DNA from: VXYL01 sp963665195
GTDB taxonomy: Bacteria > Pseudomonadota > Gammaproteobacteria > Pseudomonadales > Azotimanducaceae
Direction of reading: 5' to 3'
NCBI GenBank assembly: GCA_963665195.1
Contig: OY762070.1
Span: forward strand, 2,728,001-2,792,000
DNA length: 64,000 bases
The position numbers and the translations under genes were made by a program. Within the stretch, counting starts at the first letter, position 1. Each line of letters opens with the position of its first letter. Positions 31,043 to 40,930 of this stretch are shown one piece after another. The notes under the pieces were generated by a model. The model was not told where the DNA came from, ran no database searches, and saw only the letters and a list, made by a program, of their open reading frames with translations.

Positions 31043-31678
31043 ATGCCAGTGAATGTTGCGGAACTGGAACCGGTCGGCGAGTTCGGCTCCAAGCCCTGGT
31101 GCGAAGCCTGCGCCAAGTATGGCGCGGAGCTGCTGGAAGACGGCGACCTGCCGGCGGAGACGGCCTGGGGGTTCAGCGAGATCTATTCGCATCCGCCGCC
31201 GCGTCTGCTCGAAGGCGGTCGCGAGCAGTCCGCCTACTACATCATGGTCAAGGATGGCCGAATCACGGCCGGCGACGGCGCGCCGGAAGAGTGTCGCGCG
31301 CTGCCCGGCTTCCACGTCAAGATCCCGTGGGCGGCGATCTGCAACCAGTCGGGCTCGAAGTACGGTCGCGAAGGCCAGCGCCAGCGTTCCGCCGACGAGC
31401 GGGTGATGTATCAGGCGATCGAGGAGTACCTCGGCCGTGGCGCGAACCCGCTCGGATTGGATCGGGGTCCGCAGGCGGTTTGGCCGCCGGCAGTCGGCGC
31501 GGCGCTTGGCAAGGGCGCGGAGCAGGGCGGCGGGCTGCACAACATCGCCGCGACGCTGCAATCGCCGTCCCCGGAGTTCGCGAACCTGCCGGTCACGGCG
31601 ATGGGCGTGCCGATCTTCGGGGCCATGACGGAGGCGCAGAAGCGGTTGTTCCTCGAACTTTGCGGCGTGGCGCTCTAG
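31043..31678 (+). CDS. Conserved-looking hypothetical protein
   Basis: The 211-aa protein is soluble and not recognised. It contains KPWCEACAKYGAELL near the N-terminus (a CxxC pair at residues 20 and 23), a strand-rich centre (YYIMVKDGRITAGDG, GFHVKIPWAAICNQSGSKYG) and a C-terminal helix. It follows the PhyH gene by 43 nt with GGAG upstream and is probably co-transcribed, which may link it to the same oxidation step. Confidence 0.6.
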   Translation: MPVNVAELEPVGEFGSKPWCEACAKYGAELLEDGDLPAETAWGFSEIYSHPPPRLLEGGREQSAYYIMVKDGRITAGDGAPEECRALPGFHVKIPWAAICNQSGSKYGREGQRQRSADERVMYQAIEEYLGRGANPLGLDRGPQAVWPPAVGAALGKGAEQGGGLHNIAATLQSPSPEFANLPVTAMGVPIFGAMTEAQKRLFLELCGVAL

Positions 31679-31699
31679 CCGCCAAGCCGCGAGTTCAAC

Positions 31700-33364
31700 C
31701 TATTCGCGGACCGGCACGCCCCCGCCGCGGCGAAGTTCGCGGTCCGTGCCCGCCGGGTAGTCGCCGAACGCCTCCGGGGTTCCGCCCGGCCAGCGCACCA
31801 CCACGTCTTGCACGCCGCTGGCGCTGCCGAGCCCGAAATGCACCCGCGGGTCGCTTGATGCGAGATAGCTCGCGGACGGCTGCACGTCGCGACTGGCGCG
31901 TCGCTCGCCGATGAGCGCGGACACCGTCGCGCCGTGCGCATCGCGGCCGCGTGCGGTTACGCGGAATCGCACCCAGTTTCCTCTCCGAGCCCGGTTCATG
32001 AGGAGGTAGGCGGGCGCATCCCGATTGGCCACCACGAGATCCAACCCGCCGTCTCCGTCGACATCGCCGACCGCCACGGCCCGACTGGTGTGGACGAGTT
32101 CCGGCGAGGCGCCGCCCTGCGGTCGCAGTTCGTCGAAATGGACTTCGCCGTCGCGAATCGCGCCCCTGAGGAGCGTGTTCGGTTCCGCATAGCCATCGCC
32201 CTCGGCGGGCCCGGACAACGCCACCTTGCCATTCGCCTCGTAGAGGTCGAGACGTCCATCATTGTCGAAGTCTGCCAGCGCCACGCCGAAGCGCGTGTGC
32301 CGCATGCTCACCGCACCGAGGCCCACGCGCCGCGTGGCGTCGAAGAAATACCCGCCCTCGTTGCGGAAGTACGAATCCGTCTGGCGCTCGAGGTTGACCA
32401 CCAAGAGGTCGCTGTCGCCGTCGTCATCGACGTCCGCAGCGGCCACGCCCATGCCCGCCTTCTCGATGCCATCCGAGTCCATCGCGCAGCTCCACGGCAC
32501 GCAGCTCTCCTCGAAGCGCAGATCGCCGAGGTTCAGCCAAAGCTGGTTCGTCATGGCGTCGTTGGCGACGAACAGATCGGGCAGTCCATTGGCGTCGAAA
32601 TCCGCCGCCACCGTGCCGAGGCCGTTGCCGAAGGCGACATCGATCCCGGCGGCGTCGGTCACCTCCGTGAACGTGCCGTCGCCGTTGTTGCGATACAGCC
32701 GGTCCATCGCCGGCACGCCGTAGGCCGTCGGCCCGCAGTAGGTGACGTAGAAGGTCTTCACGAAGCACTCGCGTTCGATGGCCGGCGACCAGTTGATGTA
32801 GTTGACGACGAAGAGGTCCAGGTCGCCGTCCGCATCCAGATCGACGAAGTTCGCCGCCGTGCTCCAGCTTGGGTCGCCGACGCCGCTCGCCGCCGTTACG
32901 TCCGCGAAGGAACCCGAGCCGTCGTTCCGCAGCAGCACGTTGGCCCCGTAGTTCGTCACGTACAGATCGATGTCGCCGTCGTTGTCGTAGTCCCCGGCCG
33001 CGGCGCCCATGCCGTAGCCGCGATCGCCGGCGCCCCCGCCGCCCGGCACCTCCTCGAAGAAGCCGTCGCCGAGGTTCAGGTAGAGTCGATTCGCGGAGTG
33101 CTCGGCCGGAAGGCTTTTGTCCACGCGGCCGCTCTGCACCAGATAGAGATCCAGGTCGCCATCGCCGTCGAGGTCCGCGAGCACTGCGCCGCCGCCCATC
33201 ATCTCGGGCATCATGGGTCGCCCGTCGAAGCCCGAGCGATGCACGAAGTCGATGCCTCGCGCCCGCGCCTCCTCGCTGAACCAGGGCGCGGGCCGGTCCG
33301 AACAGGCGCTGGCCAGCAGCCAGACGATGCCAACCGCAGCCGGCGTCGCCGCGCCGAGACTCAT
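31700..33364 (-). CDS. CRTAC1-like FG-GAP/VCBS repeat lipoprotein with ASPIC/UnbV domain
   Basis: The 554-aa protein has a lipoprotein signal ending at LLASAC, then about seven FG-GAP/VCBS beta-propeller repeats with calcium-type loops such as DLDGDGDLDLYLV, DYDNDGDIDLYVT and DFDNDGRLDLYE. The C-terminal 90 residues form an ASPIC/UnbV domain (GATVSALIGERRASRDVQPS, HFGLGSASGVQDVVVRWPGG). ATG 33364 overlaps the stop of the upstream TPR gene. Together with the TPR protein and the TonB-dependent receptor it forms an operon likely serving outer-membrane uptake. Confidence 0.9.
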   Translation of the reverse strand: MSLGAATPAAVGIVWLLASACSDRPAPWFSEEARARGIDFVHRSGFDGRPMMPEMMGGGAVLADLDGDGDLDLYLVQSGRVDKSLPAEHSANRLYLNLGDGFFEEVPGGGGAGDRGYGMGAAAGDYDNDGDIDLYVTNYGANVLLRNDGSGSFADVTAASGVGDPSWSTAANFVDLDADGDLDLFVVNYINWSPAIERECFVKTFYVTYCGPTAYGVPAMDRLYRNNGDGTFTEVTDAAGIDVAFGNGLGTVAADFDANGLPDLFVANDAMTNQLWLNLGDLRFEESCVPWSCAMDSDGIEKAGMGVAAADVDDDGDSDLLVVNLERQTDSYFRNEGGYFFDATRRVGLGAVSMRHTRFGVALADFDNDGRLDLYEANGKVALSGPAEGDGYAEPNTLLRGAIRDGEVHFDELRPQGGASPELVHTSRAVAVGDVDGDGGLDLVVANRDAPAYLLMNRARRGNWVRFRVTARGRDAHGATVSALIGERRASRDVQPSASYLASSDPRVHFGLGSASGVQDVVVRWPGGTPEAFGDYPAGTDRELRRGGGVPVRE

Positions 33365-34779
33365 GGCGATTCCCTCGCCGCTTCGAGCTCGCGTAGCCGG
33401 ACCTCGTTCTGGCGCAGTTCCCGTGGGTCTGCGCCCGTCGCCTTCGCATCCGCCTGCGCTTGCCGGGCCGCAACGAGGCGTCCCGCTTCGCCGAGGCTGC
33501 GGGCGAGGAAGACATGCCCTAGGGCGAAGGCGGGTTCGATCGCCACGACCCGTTCGAACCTCGCCGCCGCAGCGGCGTGTTCGCCGAGCTCGGCCTCCGC
33601 CAGACCGAGATAGAAGAGCGTGGTGCGCTTGCCCGGCTCGAGCCGCAGCGCCTTCTCGAACGCGGCTTGCGCATCGCCGTAGCGGTGCAGGCCGAACAGC
33701 AGCCGCCCGTGCTGCTCGTGGGAGTAGCCGCTGGCCGGGCTCAAGTCGATCGCTCGTTGCACATGCCCAAGCGCCGCTTCGAGTTCGCGCCGGTCGCGCA
33801 GCAGGTTGGCCACGGTCAAGTGGAACGGGGCGAAGTCCGGATTCAAGTCGAGGCCCCGGCGCACGGTCGCCAGCGCGTCGTCCGGTCGTCCAGCGCGGTC
33901 CTCGGCGATGCCGCGGGAGTTCATCAGGTTGCAGGCCAGGAAGAAGCCCGCGTCCTTGGCGCAGTCCTGCTCGGGATGGTGCCGTTGCAGCCGAGCGAGT
34001 ATGGCAAGCGCATCGGCTGGGTCGCCGGCAGCAGAGAGATCCTTCGCCAGCATGTAGCTCGCATGGCCGCGCAGATGCGCATTGCGCTCTTCGCTTCGCT
34101 GGTCCGGCCAAGAGAGCGGCTGTGCCTCGCGGCCCCTGGCCAACGCCGCCCGGGCCTCGTCGAGTCGACCGACGGCCCGCAGCGCCTCGCCGAACGTTCG
34201 ATGCACGTACGGGTGGTGCAGCGCCTCGGCCAGCGGCTCGAGCAGCCGGACGGCCTCGGCATGGCGCCCCTGCGCCATCAGCGCTTGGCAACGCCCGAAC
34301 TCGGCGTGCGGCCCCGCGCCCAGCTCCCCCGCGCGCCGGTAGGCGTCCGCGGCCTCAGGGGGACGCTGCGCCTTGAGCAGCCAAGAGCCGCGCCACAGCC
34401 AAGCGGGCGCGTAGCTTGAGTCGATCCGCAGGGCTTGGTCGAGCAGTCCCAGCGCGGCCTCGTGGTCGCCGTCATCGGCAAGGAGCAGCGCTCGGTAGTA
34501 CGGCCAGCGGAACTCGACCGGGTCCAGGGCCTGCGCTTGGCGGTAGGTTTCGAGGGCCCCATCGCGGAAGCCGTTGACATCGTAGGCCATGCCGAGCCGG
34601 CCGCGCATGCGCGCGGAACTCGGCGCCGCATGAACCGCCCGCAGCAAGGCATCGAAATGCTCGGCGACGTCGGCGTCGGTGGAGTCTATGCCGGCCTGCA
34701 CCGGTTCGCCGATACCGGTGCCGAGTTCGGAACATCCGACCGTCAGCAGCGCGATGGCGACGAGCGCGGTCCTGCCCAT
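33361..34779 (-). CDS. TPR-repeat lipoprotein
   Basis: The 472-aa protein starts at ATG 34779 with a lipoprotein signal (ALLTVGC, Cys 16) and is composed of tetratricopeptide repeats, for example AWLWRGSWLLKAQRPPEAAD, GYSHEQHGRLLFGLHRYGDA and LFYLGLAEAELGEHAAAAAR. TPR proteins of this size usually act as scaffolds. It is translationally coupled to the CRTAC1-like gene (ATGA) and lies 51 nt after the TonB-dependent receptor gene. Confidence 0.88.
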   Translation of the reverse strand: MGRTALVAIALLTVGCSELGTGIGEPVQAGIDSTDADVAEHFDALLRAVHAAPSSARMRGRLGMAYDVNGFRDGALETYRQAQALDPVEFRWPYYRALLLADDGDHEAALGLLDQALRIDSSYAPAWLWRGSWLLKAQRPPEAADAYRRAGELGAGPHAEFGRCQALMAQGRHAEAVRLLEPLAEALHHPYVHRTFGEALRAVGRLDEARAALARGREAQPLSWPDQRSEERNAHLRGHASYMLAKDLSAAGDPADALAILARLQRHHPEQDCAKDAGFFLACNLMNSRGIAEDRAGRPDDALATVRRGLDLNPDFAPFHLTVANLLRDRRELEAALGHVQRAIDLSPASGYSHEQHGRLLFGLHRYGDAQAAFEKALRLEPGKRTTLFYLGLAEAELGEHAAAAARFERVVAIEPAFALGHVFLARSLGEAGRLVAARQAQADAKATGADPRELRQNEVRLRELEAARESP

Positions 34780-34829
34780 CGTCTCGCGCCGCCGTCGCCG
34801 GTCGACGGGCGGATGTTCCCCCGGCAGGG

Positions 34830-37796
34830 CTACATCTGGTAGTTCAGCGTCACGCCGATGCGCCGCTGGTCGGTAACGGTTCCGGCCACGGGGCCGGTGA
34901 CGCCGTTGCCTTCGCGCGGCGCGTAGCTCTGCACCGCCACCTGATCGAGCAGGTTCGTGACCCAGCCCGATACGGTGAATCTGCCGGTCGGCGACACCCA
35001 GTTGGCGCGGACGTCCCAGCGCGTGTATTCCGGGACGCTGTAGATGTCCAGATTGGCCTCGTCCACGTACATGATGTCGCGCCAGCTCATGATCGTGGTG
35101 ACGCTCATCGCGCCGAGCCGTTCGGACATCGGCACGTCGTAGGTGGCCGCCGCGGACAGCTTGTGCGCCGGCTGATTGCGCAGCGAGTTGCCGCCGAAGT
35201 TCATCGTGCCGGTGTCGACCACCTCGATCAGCGTGCCGTCCGGGCCTTCGATCATGCGTGTCGATGCCGCCGCGACGGTACCGACCGGCGTGCAGCAGTA
35301 GCGCGTCTCGTAGTCGCCGAAGCTTGAGTACATGTACTCGTAGAAGCCGCGCATGGTGAGCCGTTCGCTGACGCGCCAGACGGCCTGCGCCTCGATGCCG
35401 GCGATCTGCGTTCCCTCCACCGTATTCGTCTCGCCGATGTACAGCGACTCGCCCGGTCGCCGCTCGGCTGGCGTTCGCAGGCGCTGGGACTGCGTCCAGA
35501 ACGAGCTGAAATCCTGGAAGTAGGCGCTCACTTCCGTCTGCACGCTGTTGTCGAAGAAGAGGCCCTTGAGCCCGGCTTCGTAGTTGATCATCAGTTCCGG
35601 GTCGAACGCTTCGCCGAGCAGGTTGCCGAATCCGGCGAAGCCGCCGGGACGGTAGCCGCGCGAAATGCGCCCGTACCACATCATGCTGTCGCTCGGCGAG
35701 TACTCGGCGCCGATGTTCCACGTCATTTCCTGCCAGTCCTTCACCTTGGAGTCGCGGAACGTGCGGTCGTCGGGAATCGGGTTGCCGTCCGCATCCTTCT
35801 CTAGGCCCACATAGCCGCAGCAGGTGTAGTCGTACTGCTTGCTGCGCAGAATCGCGAACGCGGCATTGATGACCTGGCCATCGGCGTCGGTGTATTGGTA
35901 CGTGCCGCTGAAATCATTCTGGTCGTGTTCCTTGTGGTCGTCGTTGTAGCGCAGACCGCCGAAGACCATCCACTCGTCGCTCAGCACGTATTCGGCATTG
36001 CCGTAAAGCGCCTGCGACATATAGGTCACGTTGCCGTAGAAGAAGTTGTGCCCGGCGCCGCCCGCGACGTGCGCCAAGCCGTTGGTGACATCGCTCCAGT
36101 TCGCCGCATAGTCGGCGCCGTGGCAGCCCTGCACGAACCCGGCCGCCTTGTTGGCGGGCTTGCTCGGGTCCCGGGCTTCCCGCCACAGGTTGGTGCCGTG
36201 GATGGATGCCAGCGCCGCCTCGCACGCGGCGGAGGTGTCGCGGTAGAAATCCGGGTTGTTGAGGTTGTTGCTGCCCGTCTCGACGCCGTTGAACCGGCCC
36301 TGGTAGACGTACGGCTCGTCGCCGTCGATGTACGTGTAGCCCAAGGTGTAGTTGAACGGCCCCTCGTTGTTGGACACCAGCGAAAGCTCGTGGCTCTGCT
36401 GTGCGGAGGTGAACAGGTAGTCGTTGAGGTCGTCGGCGTAGGCGCCGTTGCCGCGGCCGTCCAAGGCGCAGCGCGGATGGCGCTCGCCGGCGGTGAGTTC
36501 GCCGGAAAGCACCCGGGGGTGGATCGGCGAGCAGATGCCGCCGCCTTGCCGGGCGGTGCCGTCGATGTCGTTGCGGCTCTGCTGCCGGGTGTCGCGGTCG
36601 CCGAACTTGTAGATGAAGTCGTGGGTTTCGTTGAGCGCATAGCGCGCTTCTAGGGTGAACGCCTCCTGGGAGTTGCGGCGCATGATCGGCGCGTTGAGCT
36701 CCACCTTGAGCTGGAGGTTCTCCCCATCGCAGACCACCGGCGCGCCGCGTTGCCGGGTGCCGTCCAGATTGAAGCCGGGGCAGTCCACCACCGCCGGGTT
36801 CTGGCCTAGGCCGTAGTACGGGTTGACCTGGTAGATGATGTTGCCGTTGGCGTCACGGATGCATTCGCGGGTGGTCTCGATAGTCGCCGGATCGATGGTA
36901 CACAGCGGCTCGCCGAACTGATCGAGCAGGTACTGGTCCGCAGTGTTGCGGGCGCCGATGATGAGCGATACGCGGGGCGTGCCCTCGTCCTCCAGCTTCG
37001 AATAGCGCGCCGTGACGTCCAAGCGGTCGTTCTTGAAGCGCAGCTGCGGCGAATAGATCAGCTGATCGGGGATGGCTGCATCCGGGCCGGGGCCGATGTT
37101 CTCGATCAGGCCGTCGCCGGTGAGGCGGCTGAGGCCGAGGCGGTACATGAAGCCGCTGTCCGCGATCGGTCCGCCGAAGGCCAGATTGAACTGCTGCGAC
37201 ATCTGATCGGTGAATTCGGTCGCGGCCTTGAGATCGAACTCCTCGGTCGGCTTGCGCGTGACGAAGTTGATCGAGCCGGCGATGGCCGCCTTGCCGCCGG
37301 TGGTGCCCTGCGGGCCGCGCGCCACCTCGACCCGTTCGACATCGAACATGGCGCCCTGATCGAGGCCGTAGGACTGGTCGCTGTAGACGCCGTCGATGTA
37401 GACGGCGACGGATACGTCCTGGAAGAAGTTCACCGCCCGGTCGTTGGCGACGCCGCGCATGACGATGTGGCCGTCTTCGTTCTTGCCGCCACCCTGGCTG
37501 CGCGGGCCGATCTGCATGCCGGGCGTCAGCACCTCCAGATCGCTGGTGTTCTGGATGCCGAGTTCCTGGATCATGTCGGCGTTGAAGCCGGTGACGGTCA
37601 TCGCACGGTCCAGAGAGCTCAGATCGCCGCGTTCGCCGCGCACGATGATCTCCTCGATGTAGCGGCTGTCTTCCGCGCTGGACTGTTCGCCCGGCGGCGC
37701 CGCGGCCTGGGTTTCCTGCGCCGTCGCGAACGGTCCCGAGAAGACCAGTCCGGTGGCGAGCAGCGCGTTCGCTGCAATGCCGGCAAGTCGTTTCAT
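34830..37796 (-). CDS. TonB-dependent receptor
   Basis: The 988-aa outer-membrane receptor imports an unknown ligand using TonB energy. It has a signal peptide (cleavage near ATAQE), a TonB box-like EEIIVRGER, a plug domain (VMRGVANDRAVNFFQDVSVAVYIDGVY, VEVARGPQGTTGG) and a long beta barrel ending in LNYQM. ATG 37796 has GGGAG 9 nt upstream; two ATGs further upstream are in frame but worse placed. The barrel contains several Cys residues, unusual for this class. It begins the three-gene minus operon. Confidence 0.93.
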   Translation of the reverse strand: MKRLAGIAANALLATGLVFSGPFATAQETQAAAPPGEQSSAEDSRYIEEIIVRGERGDLSSLDRAMTVTGFNADMIQELGIQNTSDLEVLTPGMQIGPRSQGGGKNEDGHIVMRGVANDRAVNFFQDVSVAVYIDGVYSDQSYGLDQGAMFDVERVEVARGPQGTTGGKAAIAGSINFVTRKPTEEFDLKAATEFTDQMSQQFNLAFGGPIADSGFMYRLGLSRLTGDGLIENIGPGPDAAIPDQLIYSPQLRFKNDRLDVTARYSKLEDEGTPRVSLIIGARNTADQYLLDQFGEPLCTIDPATIETTRECIRDANGNIIYQVNPYYGLGQNPAVVDCPGFNLDGTRQRGAPVVCDGENLQLKVELNAPIMRRNSQEAFTLEARYALNETHDFIYKFGDRDTRQQSRNDIDGTARQGGGICSPIHPRVLSGELTAGERHPRCALDGRGNGAYADDLNDYLFTSAQQSHELSLVSNNEGPFNYTLGYTYIDGDEPYVYQGRFNGVETGSNNLNNPDFYRDTSAACEAALASIHGTNLWREARDPSKPANKAAGFVQGCHGADYAANWSDVTNGLAHVAGGAGHNFFYGNVTYMSQALYGNAEYVLSDEWMVFGGLRYNDDHKEHDQNDFSGTYQYTDADGQVINAAFAILRSKQYDYTCCGYVGLEKDADGNPIPDDRTFRDSKVKDWQEMTWNIGAEYSPSDSMMWYGRISRGYRPGGFAGFGNLLGEAFDPELMINYEAGLKGLFFDNSVQTEVSAYFQDFSSFWTQSQRLRTPAERRPGESLYIGETNTVEGTQIAGIEAQAVWRVSERLTMRGFYEYMYSSFGDYETRYCCTPVGTVAAASTRMIEGPDGTLIEVVDTGTMNFGGNSLRNQPAHKLSAAATYDVPMSERLGAMSVTTIMSWRDIMYVDEANLDIYSVPEYTRWDVRANWVSPTGRFTVSGWVTNLLDQVAVQSYAPREGNGVTGPVAGTVTDQRRIGVTLNYQM

Positions 37797-37989
37797 GGCG
37801 AGCATCTCCCCTCTCATCCCGCCCGAACGTACCGGAAGCGCACCCCCTTTTCCAAGCGCGTCCAGGGCCTCTGCATTGGGAGTTCCCCCAAAAAAAGCAG
37901 AGCGTGCGACGCGCGTGGAAGGAGCACTTGCTGCGCACCCGGCGGCCTCGCGGTCGACAAAGCGGGGATGCTCCAGTAAAACGGCAGGC

Positions 37990-39330
37990 ATGGGCCGGAC
38001 TCCCGATCTCGACACGGACCTCCTGCGCCGCAAAGTGGCCGCCATCGGCGCACCGCTGACGACGGGCCTCGGCCGAGTCGCATCCCGCTTCGTTCAAGAC
38101 ATGCTCACCGGCATGCTGATCGGCGGCTCCGTGCGGCTGAGCGAGATCGCCCGGGCGCTCGACGAGCCGATCGCCCTGCATGCCACGCACAAGCGCCTGA
38201 GCCGCAACCTCGGCAACCCTCGGGTCGGCGCGGCCGTTGCCGGCAACCTGCTCGCCGAGGGCGCGGCGCTGCTCAAGGGCGACCCGCTGCTGGTCGTCGA
38301 CACCTTCGAGTTGCGCAAGCCCTACGCCGAGAGGATGGAGTTTCTGGGTCCGGCCACCCGGCGCACGTTTCGCGGGGCGAAGCGCTCGCGTGCCGGCCAG
38401 CGGGGCTATGCGGTGTGCGAGATATTCGCCTGGCACACGGAAGGCGGGCCGATGCCCGGGCTGTCCGACCGGGCCCTGGAACTCGCGCGGCACCAACCGC
38501 CGGCGACGGGCTTCAGCGCATGGAACAACATGGTGGTCACGCCGCTGGCGCAGACGCTGTTCTCCGCCCGGGCGCCGGACTTCCGCTCGGAATCAGACGA
38601 GGTCGCGGATCTCGTGCGGCAGGTCGATGCCGCCAGCGGCGGACGGCACCTGTTCGCCTTCGATCTGGCCGGCCGCGGCGCGCAAGCCCCTTCGCCAGAG
38701 CATGGCGCGGCGTTGTCCGAGCTGCAGCGCGAGCTGCCGGCGGCGCTCTCCATCTGCGGATGCCGCTTCGCCGCGCGAGTGCCTGGCGACTTGCTGTTGC
38801 TGCGCGGCCACCGGCCGGTTCTGGCACGGACCATGGGGCAGTCGTGCCCCACGCCGTACGGGGTGACGATGTACAAGCCACTGCGCGGCGAAGAACTCGG
38901 CCTCTTCGTCCACTTCGGCGCGGTGCCGGTGCGCCTCGCGGCGCATCCGCACACGCCGCTGTGGCTGGTGGCGGTGAAGGGTCTGGAATCCGGCAGCGGC
39001 GACTTTCCGTTCCTCATCCTCACCACCGAACCCATGCGCCGCAATCGCCAGGTCATCTGGCGCCTGGTCTGGTCCTTCCTGTCGTTCTGGGACGCCATCG
39101 GCACCAATCAGGCCCTCAAGCGGCAGTTCGAGTTCGACGACGTGCGCGTGCTCTCCTACCAGCGGCTGCGAAATCTTGGCAGTCTGGTGCTCGCCGCATC
39201 GTTCGTGGAGGCGCAGTGGCCCGGTGTCGGCGTCAGGAAGACGCTGTATCTCGAGCCGAGGTCCAAAGCGCATCTGATCTACCGGAACGGCACCATGGCG
39301 GAGCGCTTCCTGAGGGGTCAAAGTGGGTGA
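37990..39330 (+). CDS. DDE transposase (IS4-superfamily type)
   Basis: The 446-aa protein resembles DDE transposases of the IS4 superfamily: LLVVDTFELRKPYAERMEF (first Asp), HLFAFDLAGRG (second Asp) and late RQFEFDDVRVLSYQRLRN. The conserved Glu of the YREK block is not obvious (WSFLSFWDAIGTNQALKRQF), so activity is uncertain. No clear terminal repeats were found around it; a TTGGG...CCCAA hairpin lies at 37879-37894. It sits in the intergenic space 193 nt upstream of the divergent receptor gene. Confidence 0.75.
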   Translation: MGRTPDLDTDLLRRKVAAIGAPLTTGLGRVASRFVQDMLTGMLIGGSVRLSEIARALDEPIALHATHKRLSRNLGNPRVGAAVAGNLLAEGAALLKGDPLLVVDTFELRKPYAERMEFLGPATRRTFRGAKRSRAGQRGYAVCEIFAWHTEGGPMPGLSDRALELARHQPPATGFSAWNNMVVTPLAQTLFSARAPDFRSESDEVADLVRQVDAASGGRHLFAFDLAGRGAQAPSPEHGAALSELQRELPAALSICGCRFAARVPGDLLLLRGHRPVLARTMGQSCPTPYGVTMYKPLRGEELGLFVHFGAVPVRLAAHPHTPLWLVAVKGLESGSGDFPFLILTTEPMRRNRQVIWRLVWSFLSFWDAIGTNQALKRQFEFDDVRVLSYQRLRNLGSLVLAASFVEAQWPGVGVRKTLYLEPRSKAHLIYRNGTMAERFLRGQSG

Positions 39331-39408
39331 AGTCCGAGCGACCGCCGTTCGCGCCGCGCTTGGCCGCTACGCGACAATCGAAGTCCTGAACGGTTGATAG
39401 AAGGGCGC

Positions 39409-40194
39409 ATGGCCGACTACGAACTCGAGGGCTTGCGGGGGAAGGTCGCAATCGTCACCGGCGGCGCCGGCGGCATCGGCACGGAGATCTCCCGGGAATA
39501 CGCCCGCGTCGGCGCGACCGTGGTGGTGGCCAGTCGCAATCAGGAGCGTCTCGACGAGGTGGTCGCCAAGATCGCCGCCGACGGCGGACGCGCGCTCGCC
39601 GTGGCGACGGACATCACGGTGCCGGAGCAGGTCGATGAACTGATCGCTCGGACGGTGGCGGAGTTCGGCAGCGTGGACGTGATGGTGAACAACGCCGGCG
39701 GCGGCTCGCGGATGCGCGCCCCTGAGGACACGCCGTACGACGAGTGGGTGCGGCTGATCGACTTCAATCTCACCGGAACGTTCGTCTGCTGCCTCGCCGC
39801 CGGGCGGCAGATGATCGCCCAGGACCGCGGCAACATCATCAACATCTCTTCCATTGCCGGCACCAAGGGCAATCCGGGGATGCTGCACTACTCGGCGGCC
39901 AAGGCCGGCGTCATCAGCCTGACGAACAACCTGGCCTACATGTGGGCGCGGCACAACATCAACGTCAACTGCATCGCCCCGGGGCTGATCGCCACGCCGG
40001 CGATGCGGCGCTACGGCGCGATTCCCGCGGCGACGAACGACGACGGTACGAAGGTGCCGCACCTGACATTGCCGCCCGAACCGGAAGATGTGGCGAAGAT
40101 GGCGCGCTTCCTGGCATCCGATGCGGCCCGCGCCATCACGGGCGAGGTGATCCCGGTGCGGGCGTGGTTCAAGTCGGACCGGTTCTGGCAGTAG
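39409..40194 (+). CDS. SDR family oxidoreductase
   Basis: The 261-aa short-chain dehydrogenase has the cofactor motif TGGAGGIG at residues 17-24, NNAGG near 91, the catalytic Ser in NIINISSIAG and YxxxK in YSAAKAG. It uses NAD(P)(H) to oxidise or reduce an unknown alcohol or ketone. ATG 39409 follows GAAGGG. Its stop is 3 nt before the next PhyH gene, so the two form an operon with the ABC exporter genes. Confidence 0.92.
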   Translation: MADYELEGLRGKVAIVTGGAGGIGTEISREYARVGATVVVASRNQERLDEVVAKIAADGGRALAVATDITVPEQVDELIARTVAEFGSVDVMVNNAGGGSRMRAPEDTPYDEWVRLIDFNLTGTFVCCLAAGRQMIAQDRGNIINISSIAGTKGNPGMLHYSAAKAGVISLTNNLAYMWARHNINVNCIAPGLIATPAMRRYGAIPAATNDDGTKVPHLTLPPEPEDVAKMARFLASDAARAITGEVIPVRAWFKSDRFWQ

Positions 40195-40197
40195 CGC

Positions 40198-40929
40198 ATG
40201 GGCAGAGCGGCCAAGAGCATCGGGGCAGCCGTCCAACGCATCCGCGCAGAAGGCTACGCCGTGCTCGACCGCATCGTCGACGCCGAGCGTCTCGCGCGGC
40301 TGGCCGAGGATGCGGAAGGGCTGCTGCATCCGATCGACGAGGTCGGGGTGAACGGCGAGCGGGTGCGGGGACGCATGTTCAAGGGGCTGTTCCGCTCGAG
40401 CCGCGCCTTCGACGACCTGATCGTCCACCCGGACATCCTGGCCGTCGTGCGCGGCGTGCTGGCGCCTGAGGCTCGGAAGGTGCGCGGCATGTTCGGCGAT
40501 GTGCAGCTGGCCACCGCGATGATCAAGGACGTGCAGCCGGGCCAGGGCATCCGCGCCTTGCACCAGGACGACGTTTTCTTCCCGCTGCCGCGGCCGCATC
40601 AGCCGCTGGTGGTCAACACGCTGCTCGCCATCGATCCCTTCACCGTGGCGAACGGCGGAACGCGCGTCGTGCCGGGTAGCCACCGCTGGGGTAGCCCCCT
40701 CCAAGCCGACCACGACTTCACGACCATCGAAATGGACGCGGGGTCGATCCTGATGTTCGATGGCGCGATGTGGCACGGCCGCGGGCCGAACACCACGCCC
40801 GATCGCTGCCGCCGTGCGCTGAACCTTTACTACAGCTGCTCTTGGCTGCGGCAGCTCGAAGGCCACTACTGCGGATTGCCGGAGGCCGACGTCGCACGGC
40901 TTCCGGCGCCCCTCCAGGCGCTGCTGTAG
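40198..40929 (+). CDS. Phytanoyl-CoA dioxygenase (PhyH) family protein
   Basis: A second Fe(II)/2-oxoglutarate dioxygenase of 243 aa, distinct from the one at 30292. Iron ligands are H122 and D124 (LHQDD) and H193 (WHGRGPN), with an Arg near 205 for 2-oxoglutarate. The segment NGGTRVVPGSH is typical of PhyH. It lies between the SDR gene and an ABC exporter gene with almost no spacing, which suggests a small biosynthesis-and-export operon. The substrate is unknown. Confidence 0.88.
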   Translation: MGRAAKSIGAAVQRIRAEGYAVLDRIVDAERLARLAEDAEGLLHPIDEVGVNGERVRGRMFKGLFRSSRAFDDLIVHPDILAVVRGVLAPEARKVRGMFGDVQLATAMIKDVQPGQGIRALHQDDVFFPLPRPHQPLVVNTLLAIDPFTVANGGTRVVPGSHRWGSPLQADHDFTTIEMDAGSILMFDGAMWHGRGPNTTPDRCRRALNLYYSCSWLRQLEGHYCGLPEADVARLPAPLQALL

Positions 40930-40930
40930 C

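Noticed and set aside
37797..37989. Terminal repeats for the transposase at 37990
   Set aside because: Comparison of both flanks gave no convincing inverted repeat or target duplication, so the element ends are left open.
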